This document shows positions 1-10,818 of a stretch of DNA of 64,000 nt, in pieces; the first letter of the stretch is position 1, and the number at the start of each line of letters is the position of its first letter. Position numbers and translations under genes: made by a program. The notes beneath the pieces are model-generated. The model did not search any database. It was not told where the DNA came from and saw nothing but the letters and a program-made list of their open reading frames with translations. This DNA comes from Megamerina dolium (Eukaryota; Arthropoda; Insecta; Diptera; Megamerinidae), in the NCBI GenBank assembly GCA_963854835.1, contig OY978525.1, positions 76,733,628 to 76,797,627 on the forward strand, in the 5' to 3' direction.

Positions 1-1508
1 GATGAAAAGTATAAGATCAGGAACTGTTAGAGCGGAATTAAAAGCACAGATGGAAGAATGGGCAGGTGTGCTTACCAAGCAGCAAAAAGAACAGGCCTTA
101 CAACTATTGGAGACGTACAGTTCAATTTTTTCATCAAATGGAAAAACTGGTGGACGAATAACCATCGTGAAACATCACATTAACACCGGTCATTCTAGAC
201 CAATACGTCACGCACCAAGACGGGTTTCATTGGCCAAAAGAGATGAAAGCCATTAAACTTATTGTCGATAAGCAGAAGAAAGGTGTTAATGAACCATCAG
301 CGACTACTCCATTTAGTAAAGCCCAGTTGTACTGGTAAAGAAAAAGGATGGAAGTACTCGATTCTGTGTGGATTACAGAAAGCTCAATGATATCACGAAA
401 AAAGACAGCTATCAACTGCCAGGAAACGTTGATACTCCGGATACGCTCTCTGGTGTGACGTGGTTTTCAACTTTTGTTCTGGCAAGTGGAACTTGGTGAG
501 GAGGACAAAGAGAAATCAGCTTTCAGAATAGTCAATGGTCTATGGCAATTTACAGTGATGCCATTTGGCTTACGCAATGCGCCGGCTCCTTTCGAACGTT
601 TGATGGAACGTCTACTCTGCGCACTACACTGGAAAACGCGCTTGGTGTACTTTGATGACATTATCGTGATGGGAAAAGATTTTAACGACCACCTGCAACC
701 AATCAGCAGGGCTTAAACTGAATCCGAAAAAGTGTTCACTCTTCAAGCGGGAAGTTAAATATCTTGGTCATAAAGTAACAACAGAAAGGGTACATACCGA
801 CGAGAAGAAAGTAGCAGCAGTACAAGAATGGCTTAAAAAGCTTCCTAAGCTTGTGTACCTACTATAGATGATATGTTCTTGGATTTGCAAACATGGCCAG
901 TAGTTTAACAAGAAAGAACAAAGCATTTTTGTGGGGCCAGGAACAACAGAAAGCATTCGAACAGATGAAAGACTGTGTTCAGCACCAATATTAGTGTATC
1001 CAGTACCTGATCAAAATTATGTGTTGGACCCAGATGCGAGTGGATGTGGAATAGGTGGTGCGCTCTCTCAGATCATAGATGGGCAAGAAAAAGTAATAGC
1101 ATACTATAATAAAATCCTCTCGAAGCCAGAAAGAAACTTCTGTGTCACTCGAAGAAGGTTGCTCGTAATACTGGCATGTGTAAAATATTTCCATAATAAC
1201 CTGCACGGTCTTCTAATACTGTCCACAATTTAACGCGCACAACAGTAGTGGAAGAGAAGCTCGGCCAAGTTATGACTTTACAATCGACCATCGTAAAGAA
1301 GGTTATTATGGTAACGCGGATGCTTTATCTCGTCGTCCTTGCTAAATAGAATGTAAATATTGCAGTGTATTGTCGACATACGACTTACGAATATCTTGTA
1401 GAAGGAGACATGGCCCACCGAACGGTGCAAGAAGATCAGTGGAACGACCCAGATCACGTCGTTGTAGATAAATACCAAAAAGACTGGGATGTGCATATAA
1501 CAGTACAA
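1..1508 (+). pseudogene. Gypsy-type LTR retrotransposon pol remnant
   Basis: Broken Ty3/gypsy pol on the plus strand. Codons from position 2 to about 250 match the linker that precedes reverse transcriptase (HHINTGHSRPIRHAPRR). Positions 474-716 give the RT core with the FGLRNAP motif and the YFDD-type catalytic box (LVYFDDIIVMG). Positions 931-1200 give the pol RNase H region (DPDASGCGIGGALSQ), and about 1270-1345 its end with NADALSRRPC. About 1460-1500 reads KYQKDWDVHI, a segment normally found late in integrase, so most of integrase is deleted. Frame changes and stops separate all blocks and no LTR is visible, so it is inactive. The same KYQKDWDVHI segment recurs at 44.55 kb, so both fragments come from one family. 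Confidence 0.9.
1210..1264. repeat. 55-bp SINE-like filler inside the gypsy remnant
   Basis: These bases match the reverse complement of 1812-1865 (in the SINE just downstream) with only a few differences. They sit exactly where the gypsy RNase H reading frame breaks, between the YFHNNLHG and YDFTIDH coding segments, so they replace lost pol sequence. Origin as a SINE scrap or templated repair filler is inference. Confidence 0.7.
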
Positions 1509-1739
1509 AGATAAAAAAAAAATATTAAAAATACATGAAAATTAAAAAAAAATATGTTTAAACACTATTGGAAAGGAAATTGTATAGCCGTGAATATGGT
1601 TCTAAATTTTCTTTAGGTCTATAGTGATTATTTTGGAAAAAAACGGTTAAAAAAAGGATTTACAAATATTTTATTTTGATCATAACTTTAAAGATATTCT
1701 CAATAATTTATAAATGTTATATATGTATTAAGTTATTAT
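1509..1739. other. AT-rich sequence without a gene
   Basis: A/T-run-rich DNA between the gypsy remnant and the SINE. I see no coding signal and no terminal repeat that I can assign. Confidence 0.5.
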
Positions 1740-2123
1740 GTTAGGTTAGGTTATGTGGTTGCCCTTCTCTGAGAGGACATTCTTAGGCCAGAACGACCCT
1801 TTGTGATACCACCGACCTTCTCTTCCAATACTGTTGTGCGTGTTAAATTTGGACAGCATTAGAAGGGACCTACTTATATTAGTCGGTTCCGAATGGCAGA
1901 ACCCTTGTGACATCACTTTAACTTAGTTTTGTCACAGAGCTCTTTTAAGAAGCATTTTTGGCAAATTGTTACTGCCGGAAAAATTTACATTTCTTCCCGG
2001 CAGGTAGGTTTCGTTCGAAAGAAAAATCTTTTCGATAATAAATTTTGTTATGCTTCAGCCGGATTTGGAACTTACGACCAACAGATCAGAAGGCTAACGC
2101 ACTAACCACTGAGCTACGGCACC
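1740..2123 (-). repeat. tRNA-derived SINE (about 385 bp)
   Basis: Read on the minus strand, it starts with a tRNA-like head (2123 down to about 2053) followed by about 310 bp of unrelated body. It ends in a TAACC-rich tail near 1740. This is the classical layout of a tRNA-derived SINE: internal pol III promoter, family-specific body, short repeat tail. A second scrap of its body lies at 1210-1264. The body contains an inverted pair of CTGCCGG/CCGGCAG-type motifs (about 1970-2003) that could form a short hairpin. I do not recognise a named family. The 3' limit is approximate. Confidence 0.65.
2053..2123 (-). promoter_or_regulatory. tRNA-like head with pol III A and B boxes
   Basis: The minus strand reads GGTGCCGTAGCTCAGTGG, which contains a good A box (TAGCTCAGTGG). 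About 35 nt further on lies AGTTCCAAATCC, a weak B box. The middle resembles an anticodon arm of an Arg(TCT)-type tRNA. The T stem does not pair well and there is a long attached tail, so this is a SINE head and not a working tRNA gene. Confidence 0.6.
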
Positions 2124-2260
2124 AACATTAAGCTATTAAAAAGACCTTTTTTTTAAGAAAAAAATTGCGAATTTATTGAGTAATGTCGATCGCATATTTG
2201 AACTTTGACCTTAAGACTCGTCTTATATGGGCGTTAGCGAGAAACAATTTTGGTTTTTTA

Positions 2261-2298
<38 letters not shown>
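2261..2298. repeat. (ACTT)n / (AAGT)n tail of RTE copy A
   Basis: About nine tandem copies of TACT/ACTT. RTE-clade LINEs typically end in short tandem repeats rather than poly(A). The same repeat, shorter, ends copy B at 14161-14178. Confidence 0.9.
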
Positions 2299-2324
2299 TG
2301 TGGCCATAACAACCGAATATCGAT

Positions 2325-4355
2325 TTAGGCCGAAAATAACGTGCTTCGCCAGCCATCTCTGTTCTTCGCTAGCTGGCGCCAGTTAGAAATTCCAAGCGCC
2401 ATCAAATTGTCGAGTACTTGGTCTTTCCACCTGAGGCTAGGTCTTCCTCTTCTGCGTCGTCCTCCAGCGGGTTCCGAATATAAACCCTTCTTAGCTGGAG
2501 CGTGTTCTCCCATTCGCTCGATATGACCTAGCCAGCGCAGCCACTGGACTTTGATTCGCTTTACTATGTCAATATCGGCATACAGCTCGTACAGCTCATG
2601 GTTGTACCTTATTCGGTACTCGTCACCAACGCAAATAGGTACAAAGATCTTGCGTAGAACTTTTCTCTCGAAACCTCCAAGCATTCGCTCATCCGAGGTG
2701 GAAATTGTCCAGGCTTCAGCGCCATATGTTAGGACAGGCATGATGAGAGACTTGTAGAGTGTAATTTTCGTTCTTTGAGAGAGGGCTCAACTACTCAATT
2801 GCTTACTCAGTCCAAAGTAACACCTGTTAGCAAGAGTTATCCCACGCAAGATCTCCAGGCTGACGTCATTACATTTGTTGATGCTGGTTCCAAGATAGAC
2901 AAAGTCCCTTACTACTTCAAAAGCGTGGTTGTCAACAGTGACGTGCTGTCCAAGACGCCGGGACTCTTTGTTTGTTGACACTAGATACTTCGTCTTGCCC
3001 TCGTTCACCGTGAGACCCATCCGACGCGACTCCAACTCTGAGAATGCTGCACTGACTGCTCGCGTGTTCATGCCGATTATGTCAATATCGTCGGCATACG
3101 CTAACAGCATGACACTTTTGTTGAAGATAGTGCCATTATGTCGTAGATCAGCAGCTCGTATTATTTTCTGCATAATAAGATTGAAGAAGTCGCACGATAA
3201 CGAATCACCTTGTCTGAAACCCCTTTCGATACTAAACGGTGCGGAGAGGTCCTTCCCAATTTTCACTGCACAACAGGAGTTATGCAGTGTTATTCTACAA
3301 AGTCGAATGAGCTTTGTAGGAATACCGCACTCAGACATTGTTGCGTAGAGGTAATCACTTATCGGACTGTCGAAATCGGTTTTATAATAAACAAATAGGT
3401 GGTGTGTGTCGATCTGTTTTTCTTGGGTCTTCTCCAGGATTTGGCGCAGTGTGAAAATCTGGTCGATGGTGGATTTACCAGGTCTGAAGCCACACTGATA
3501 AGGTCCAATCAGGTTGCTGAGCATAGGCTTCAACCTTTCACACAGTACGCTCGATAGAACCTTGTACTCGATGCTCAGGAGACTTATTCCACGGTAGTTG
3601 GCGCAAATTGTGGGGTCTTCTTTTTTATGTACGGGACAGAGAACACTGAGCCTCCAATCATCAGGCATGCTTTCATCCGACCATATTCTGCTTATGAGCT
3701 GGTGCATGCAGGCGAGCAGCTCATCGCCTCCAGTCCTAAACAACTCCGCAGGTAGGCCATCAGCGCCTGCAGCCTTGTTGTTCTTCAGCCTTAAAATGGC
3801 CGTTTTAACCTCGTCATAGTCGGGTGGTGGAACATCAACACCATCATCTGTAATCGGGGTTATCGGGCAATCTCCTCCACTGGCGGAATTGTTCGTAGCA
3901 TCGCCATTCAGTAACTCGGAGAAGTGTTCCCTCCATAGGCTCAGTACACTCTGGACATCTGTAACCAGATTCCCATTTCCATCACGACAAGAAGAAGCTC
4001 CGGGATTTAAGCCGCCACACAGGCGCTTGATCTTTTCCAAGAATTTTCGAGTCTCATTCTTGTCGGTACACATCTCTATCTCCGCACACTCACGTCTTTC
4101 TTGTTCCCTTTTCTTGCGCCTGAAAAGACGTCTCTCTGCACTCCTTTTCTCTCTGTACCGCTCTTTAAGATGTCGCGTTGCGCCTGCACGCAGGGTTTTT
4201 CTGTATGCGGCGTCTTTCTCTGCTGTAGCGTCGCAACACTCCTGATCATTCCACTCATTCCTCAGAGGCCGGTAGTAACCGATTACCTCCTCGGCAGCAG
4301 TAGTCATGGAGTGGGATATATGTGTCCACCGTGCGCATGTATCACCAACGCACAA
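2325..4355 (-). pseudogene. RTE reverse transcriptase (broken, no endonuclease)
   Basis: Two frames: about 522 codons from 4355 to 2787 with the RT, then 138 codons from 2741 to 2325 with the C-terminal domain ending GWRSTLFSA. A frameshift lies near 2760-2790. RT blocks are visible: ANYRGISLLS, GFRPGKSTIDQIF, GFRQGDSLSCDFFN and the catalytic LAYADDIDIIG. The block that reads DYKAAFD in copy B is YYKTDFD here, a change at a normally conserved catalytic position. With no endonuclease and a frameshift it cannot act on its own. Confidence 0.85.
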
Positions 4356-4736
4356 CCTCTAACCGAAGAGATTTTCGTCACTCACTTCAACCAGCGGGTC
4401 CCAGCAAGGCGTTGCCCGGTGGTCGCCACATGGAGGGCCCCTATTAATAATAATGAAAGCGCCATCACATAGTAAGCAGAGCAAGCTATATGACTACCCC
4501 TCATTAACAAATAAAGGTATCATCACATAGCGCTCAGATCAAATTACATGACGGCCAGTGAGTTGACTTGCGATGAGTTCAACAAGGATTGCGCTAGGCC
4601 CACCCGGTTGAGGCAGTTAGACACGTTACCTCGCGAAAACACCACCAGACCACAAATCACAAAATCACAAAAAATAGGCTCGATACGAAAAACATTTGTT
4701 TGTTTTTCCTTTTGCAGAATAGGACTTATGCCAAAA

Positions 4737-5098
4737 TATATTACATATTTTTTAGATTGTAGATGAAAGATAATTTTTTCGTGCGTAAAGTGTGAAAATA
4801 TATATATCGAAGCATACTTTTGTATAGGAGGCGGGCGAGATTTTTAACCGATTCCGCCCATTTTCAGATATATTAACCCACTGCTGAATGCCTTACGTAC
4901 AAGATTCAATTCGATAGCTTTTTACATGCGCTTATATTGCATATACAAACGAGTTTGTGTCTAAAATCCAATTTGCCTATTATCACTTAACGCTTAGTAG
5001 CTTCTACACATCTCGTCTGATTTCAGCTGTATTATGCTTAAGAAATTCACCATAAAATTGTCTTTCATGTACAATCTAAAAAATATGTGAAATAATTT
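4737..5098. repeat. Possible foldback/MITE-like unit with 40-bp inverted ends
   Basis: About 40 bp near 4737-4775 (ATTTTTTAGATTGTAGATGA core) is an imperfect inverted match of about 5058-5098, with about 280 bp of non-coding DNA between them. No clear TSD was found, so this could be a small MITE or a chance remnant of a larger inverted structure. The rest of 4654-5355 is AT-rich with no coding signal. Confidence 0.4.
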
Positions 5099-5355
5099 TT
5101 TTCGTTCAATGGAACGACTGAAAATGAGTTATTTTCAAAAACGGTGAAAAATGGCATATTTTCGAATTTCATCGGATATAACTCAGTCAAACTTAATCCA
5201 ATCGACACAAGACGGCACATTGTCAGAACGAAGTAGACCACGGTTTTCGAATGGTGTGCAAATCATATTATATTAAATTACTATGAACTAAAAAAAATGT
5301 GTAAAAAATCAAGTTTTTCGAGAATATCTCAGAAAAATAAATGGGTGCATTTTCT

Positions 5356-5755
5356 TGTTTAGCGGGCCAAGCTTAGGATAGAAAATATACTTTTTTAGGT
5401 ACTTTTTTCCTGTCGAATAGTTGTTTCTATTCAATATCAATAGACATAGAATAAATAGAAAAAACTGAAAAGAAAAGATATTGCACTTTTATAGAAAATA
5501 AATAAAAAAGGCAAAGTCAAAAAGAGATAAAGAGAGTGCTAAATAGTAAGTGTAATACAAAAGGAGAGAGAGTAGGAGAAAATAAATCCAAAATTAAAGA
5601 GATAGAGAGAGGGTACGAGAAAGAAACACAAAGGAGCGTGAATAGTGGAATGGGAAGAGCCATCATACATGGAAATGCCAGATGACCAATTCAAGTCATT
5701 CCCCCAATTCACCACAAAATACACGGGCAGCTACGATTTTACTCTGGCGTAGACA
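5356..5755 (-). mobile_element. BEL-type LTR remnant (about 400 bp)
   Basis: Starts TGTTTAGCGGGC and ends TCTGGCGTAGACA. These ends match the 415-421 bp LTRs of the BEL-derived element at 53162-58679 (TGTTTCAGCGGGG ... CTGGCGTAGACA). The length fits, and the middle has the same purine-rich GAGAGATAGAG character. The flanking 5-mers (TTTCT and GTTAG) do not match and no polypurine tract follows, so it is a decayed or truncated LTR rather than a proven solo LTR. Confidence 0.5.
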
Positions 5756-5972
5756 GTTAGTAATTTATAAGAAATACGTAATAATAAGTCATTTATATGT
5801 AATAAGTAATATTCATTTATTTATTATTTATTTATTTTAAAAACTAACTTATAATTTAAATTACAAGTTAATATATAATAATACGGAGAAAAAGGAGCAG
5901 TGGCAACGAAGGCCTTAAGCTCACAGAACATTAATAGAGAAATGTTTCACATGATAAACTTAAATTTGATAG

Positions 5973-8900
5973 TATAAAGAAGATGATTTTAGAAACGAAA
6001 TTATTTTCTTAATGTTTTCTATTGAGGGTGAAGAGAGTAATTCTAATGGATTAGTACTACAAAAAGTATAGTTTCTATGTCGTTGAAAATGCGTACATTA
6101 AGTAAGAAGGTGTCTAATACTTAATAATGAGCTGGAATTACAAAAGTGACAATCCCGGGACATATTAGTATCAAAGTAGGACTGATGTGTGATTCTGCTA
6201 TGTCCTAGTCTAAGGCGTTCAAATTTAGTTAAGTCAGTTTTCGTTATAGTGCTTTCGCTGAGGAAATGGTAAAATATTAAATCGATTATTATTTATTTCT
6301 TGGTACCATGCTGATGTCTGCATAGAGGTGATGTTATGAACTCGTGTGAATTGTCTAGATATTTGTTTTTTAATGTCGGTGTAGATCAGGTTAGGTATTA
6401 AAATGAATGGAGAGTGAGCCGCAAGCTTTGCGGTTTGGTTAGCTAGTACATTTCCTGTAATTTGAACATATCCAGGAATCCAGATTAATACACACTTTGG
6501 GTATTGAGTTGTTATAACATTTCTAATTAAATTCGGATAATTATCATTATTTCTTGCATTATAAATTGAATCAATTAAGGATAAAGAATCAGTGCAAACC
6601 GCATATTTTCCAGGCTTTGTTTTAAAGTATTTTAGCGCAACTGAAATGGCAATGATTTCTGCAGTGAAAATTGATGTGTATTCTGGTAGAACTGAATTGT
6701 ATACTACTGTGCTAGCTGTGGTGATGCTAAAGCTTGTAGATGAATTAGTCTTTGAGCCATCGGTGAAGATAGGTGTGTAATCTCCCAATTTATTCATAAT
6801 TTCGTCAAATTTCTTACGATATATTATGGGTGTGGTAAAGGATTTTTCTGATGGCGATTTTTTCTGAAGTTGGTTGCATTTAGTGGAAATGTCCGTGGTG
6901 GGGTTTTAGAAACGACAGGTATTGTTTTGTGGTATGACAAGTTGATACACGAAGTAATTGTTCTCTGGATAGCGGATTCTAATTTTCTAGGCCTACTAAG
7001 ATTAAATGTTATGTTGATTAGTTCATGCAGAGGAGTGTTTTGACTATTTAATAGAGATTTACAGAGATTAGTAGTGACTAGATCTTTTCTAGTTTCGATG
7101 GACTTCAAGTTAGCTTCAAACATCCTGTTGGAAACCGGAGTAGTACGAAATGCACCACATGCTAGGCAAACAGCTGTATTAAAAATAGAACGGAGCTTAT
7201 TAAGTATACTTTTTGGAGCGTATCCATATAGGAAAATGCCATAGTCGATTTTGGATACAATAAGTGCATTAATAATTGAAACCAGCGTTACAATATTACA
7301 GTTGAACTTGTTACTAGACCAATTCTTCTGCGTTATGAGTCCACCTATATTTGAAATTGAAGGTCACACCCAAAATTTTGAGCCTATCAACATTGTTTAG
7401 GTTGAGATTGTTTTCAGAAATACTGCATACACAATGGCGTTTTCTGCAGATATGTAAGTGTTTACATTTTTGCAACGATAACTCAGCACCTGAGTAATTA
7501 CCCCATCTTAAAAAGTCATTTATTATTGGGTTTAAATTAATACTCTGATTTTTTCTTTGATCAAGTTGTCTAACGACATGAAAATCATCAGCATAGGCAC
7601 AGAAACTTACTTCCTTATGAAGAGAGATAATGTCAGCAAGTTTATGATAAGCAATAAGAAACAACAGCACGGATAAGGGCTATCCCTGCGGGATACCGTT
7701 GTGAAGAGGTAAGGTATTGGAATACGTATTGTTATCTCTCACTTTAATTTTTATGTTTGTCATGAAGTTGATGACATAGTTTCTAATTTTTGGACCAACT
7801 TTCCAAATGACTAATTGATCAATGACAGAGTGAACACCCACTCTGTCAAATGCTTTTGAAAATCAAGTGAAATTATTGAAATGTGTTTATTTTGTGAAAG
7901 GGAGTCTGTTACCAAGTAGTCTAGATAAGTGAGACTATCAGCAACAGACTTCCCTTTTTTGAAGCCCAATTGATTGATGTGGAGAAGATTCTTGGATGTT
8001 ACAAACCACCAAAGCCTATTTGCTATTATTTTATCTAAAATTTTAGAGCTGTAGAGATTAAGAGATATGGGCCTGTATGATTTAATAACAGTTTTGTCAC
8101 AATTCGGTTTGATTATTGGAAAAATAGTGCTAAGTTTGTATATTTGTGGGATATAGCTGTTAAAAATCTTGTTGTATAGCGAAGTAAGTCGTAGCTTTGC
8201 ATTATTCGGTAATTTTTGAATCATGTCATAAGTTATTCTACCAAACCCTGGTGCAGTGCCCTTAAGATTTTTTAATGCGATAGTTAATTCAAGATATGAG
8301 ATTGGTTTTTCTACTAAATCAGCCTTACAATCAGTTAGCCTGCTAGACTGTGTACGACATGACTTTTTATTGTCCTGGAAAAATTGGGGAAATTAGCATC
8401 TGAAGACTCGTTAGACCAATGTTCGCAGAATTTGTCTGCTATTTCAGTGGAATTAACCATAGCAATATTGTCTTGCAATATGCAATGTATACCATGCCGA
8501 GTGTTAAGACCACAAAAGTGTCGGATGTTAGACCATATTTTTCCACATGGTGTTGTAGGATTGATGTCCGAGGTGAATTCCGAAACTGTAATACTTTTAG
8601 TAATTTTTAGTTCTCTTTTGAAAATGCAGCAGCTCTTCTATAATTAATAATGTTTTCCGACGATATTGTTCGTTTAAGTATATTCCAATGGAGGGTTTTT
8701 TGTTTTTTAAGACTTTCAAGCTGTTGGTTCCACCAAGGCACAGTAGACTTTCGAAAATGTTTTGAGGTTTGGGGTATAGACAAATGGGCACTTTTGATAA
8801 TTATTCTCTGCAAGTTAGCTGCCTCCTGGTTAATATTTTGGCTTACAGACATATCTGAAGAGTACTTGTTAGCAAGATCATGATATAGGGTCCAATTGGC

Positions 8901-9600
8901 GTTTTTCGTTATGAATCTTGGCTTAATATTATTGTTCGAGTCGGAGTAAACATAAGATAATGTAATTAAAATTGGGAAGTGGTCACTTCCGAACAGATTC
9001 CTTTCGGGCTTCCAATCAGCAATAAAGGCTAGTTGTGGTGAGCAGAATGTAAGATCGATGTGAAAGAATGTGAAATGTGTACTAAAGAGAGTGGGTGATC
9101 CATCATTTAGTAATATATAGGGCGTGTTGTCTAAAAACCTAGATATTAGTTTACCTCTCAAATTATTACGAGGATAACCCCATTTACTGTGCCAGCCGTT
9201 GAAGTCTCGTGTGACCAGACATGACAGTGCATGTGTTTGAAAAACATTCTCTAAATTAGTGGGAATAATTTTTTTTTGTGTGTGAGAGGTAAAAAATTGT
9301 GAATTTTAATTTAGAATGTATATTGGCTGCTATAGCCTTTAAATCGTTACTGAGATTGATAGTTTCATGTTGAATTGATATGTGAATGAGTAGTGCAACT
9401 CCTCCATATGAGGTGTCGGAAAGGTTAATGGCGTGAAGAACTTAATTAATGGGTATAGGGATATTGAATGTAGAGTGAAGGTGCGTTTCTCGTAGAGTAA
9501 TTATTTTCGGGTTGTGTGTTTTTATTAGGATAAGAAGCTCGTTATAATTATTTAGGTAGCCATTTATATTCCATTGGATGATTGTAATTCAATATGTATG
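5973..9600 (-). pseudogene. I-clade LINE ORF2 (endonuclease, RT, RNase H), decayed
   Basis: In coding order: an N-terminal endonuclease start (IQWNINGYLNN near 9580), the endonuclease end with SDHFPILITLSY near 8970, then RT. RT blocks include IKSYRPISLNLYSSK (about 8080), QLGFKKGKSVADSL and AYADDFHVV (about 7600). RNase H follows at 6797-6234: FTDGSKT, TAEIIAI and CTDSLSLID carry the first acidic residues. The last block reads ANQTAK where ADQTAK is expected, so a catalytic Asp is Asn. The C-terminus (about 6240-5973) has a CHFC...H...C cluster. Stops and frameshifts are frequent, including a stop inside the GIPQG-PLS block near 7680. Confidence 0.85.
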
Positions 9601-9680
9601 TGCAAGATGTATAATGTGATATAATCTTAGAGCTATTGATTAATTAGAATAGAAAGTATACGTTGTTATGATAAATATAT

Positions 9681-10175
9681 ATTGGGTGATCCAAGTAGAC
9701 ATACTTTTTTCAATAGCCTTTTTTTGACAGATCACGTGTAAGTCGTGCCATGCTGTCATGTTATTTTTATTTAGTATTGTTTGGCATTTCATCATGGAAA
9801 GATTTACACCTGAACAACGTTTACAAATCGTTCAACTTTATTACGAAAATTCACGTTCTGTGAGAATGTGTTCCGTGCACTTCGCTCAACAAGACGGGCC
9901 ACTTCCTACACATCGCATCAATCAGTGGATTTATTGAGAGAACACTTCGGTGAGCAGATAATTTCACGTTTTGGGCCGGTCGATTGGCCACCAAGATCGT
10001 GTGATATCACACCGTTCGACTTTTTCCTGTGGGGATATGTAAAGTCTAAAGTTTATGCGGACAAACCCGCTTCGATTCAGGCCTTGGAGCAAAACATCAC
10101 GCATGTCATTCGCCAGTTACCAGTCGAAATCCTCGAACGAGTCATCGAAAAATGGACTCAACGGATGAAGTTCAA
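9681..10175 (+). mobile_element. IS630/Tc1-type transposon fragment, internally deleted
   Basis: Begins at a TIR-like GGGTGATCCAAGTAGACA. A start at 9794 opens MERFTPEQRLQIVQLYYENS, typical of the N-terminus of a family of IS630-type insect transposases. The frame then jumps to the C-terminal third (LLREHFGEQIISRFGPVDW, then TPFDFFLWGYVKSKVY), so the helix-turn-helix end and the first catalytic residues are gone. No right-hand TIR is visible. Sequence returns to I-LINE ORF1 coding near 10175. It lies opposite to the host LINE. Confidence 0.75.
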
Positions 10176-10818
10176 GGTGCCTATAGTCTTCGCCAATGGT
10201 GATTTGCTTGTACTTGTTTTAAAAGGTGATTTAGCTTTGAGTTGATTTACTAGACGCTTTGAAGTATTTCGTGGGAGTATCTTAAGTTTGTTGCTTGTAA
10301 GAATCTTGGACGGTATATCACTATTAGATGAAATATTAGATAAGGTGGAGCCGCGAGAAGTCATCCCGTCAGAGGTACTCATTTCTGCATCAGCTATATG
10401 CTTCTGTTGGCTAGTGTACTCTATGATGTTAAGGGGCACAACTAGTTTGACCGTCTGAAAAAGGTGATTTTTGTGAATTGTTTTAAAAAAAAGTATTGCA
10501 TCGAATGTTTTAAATTTATGCAGATATATTTGTGCATAAATAATGAATACAAAGTAATTTTTTCAAATGAAAATATTCGATTTTCAGCAAGTTATCCACT
10601 ATCTCCTGAGTCTTCAAAAAAAAAGTTTTCCAACTGCTGCAGTGATTGTAGCCTTCGCAGTGCCTGAAATCAAAAAAACCAAAAATTTTATTAAACTAGG
10701 TTATATTTCCTATACAATGGCCCTCGATTGTAAAAAAAAAATGAAATGCAACAAAATGGCGGTTTTTTGAAAAAAAAATTAAAATCATGCTGAAAAATCT
10801 GATGGTTTCTGGCCTGGC

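Larger units (their letters stand above)
2258..4653 (-). mobile_element. RTE-clade LINE, copy A, endonuclease deleted
   Basis: Minus-strand relative of the element at 10819-14178, with the same 5' leader (about 4653-4350 versus 10835-11120), the same RT and the same tetranucleotide tail. Relative to copy B, about 1 kb covering the whole apurinic endonuclease domain is missing. The leader joins the RT-side sequence near 4343, just after the shared GTTGTGCGTT. The 3' end is the (ACTT)n tract at 2261. I see no clear TSD, as the flanks near 2245 and 4660 do not match. Confidence 0.88.

Noticed and set aside
2053..2123. Functional tRNA gene (Arg-like)
   Set aside because: The B box is weak, the T stem does not pair, and a 300-bp SINE body follows without a T-run terminator near the tRNA end.
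3889..4472. Plus-strand open frames opposite RTE copy A
   Set aside because: They are antisense shadows of the RTE coding strand. The same shadows occur opposite copy B at 12245-13906.
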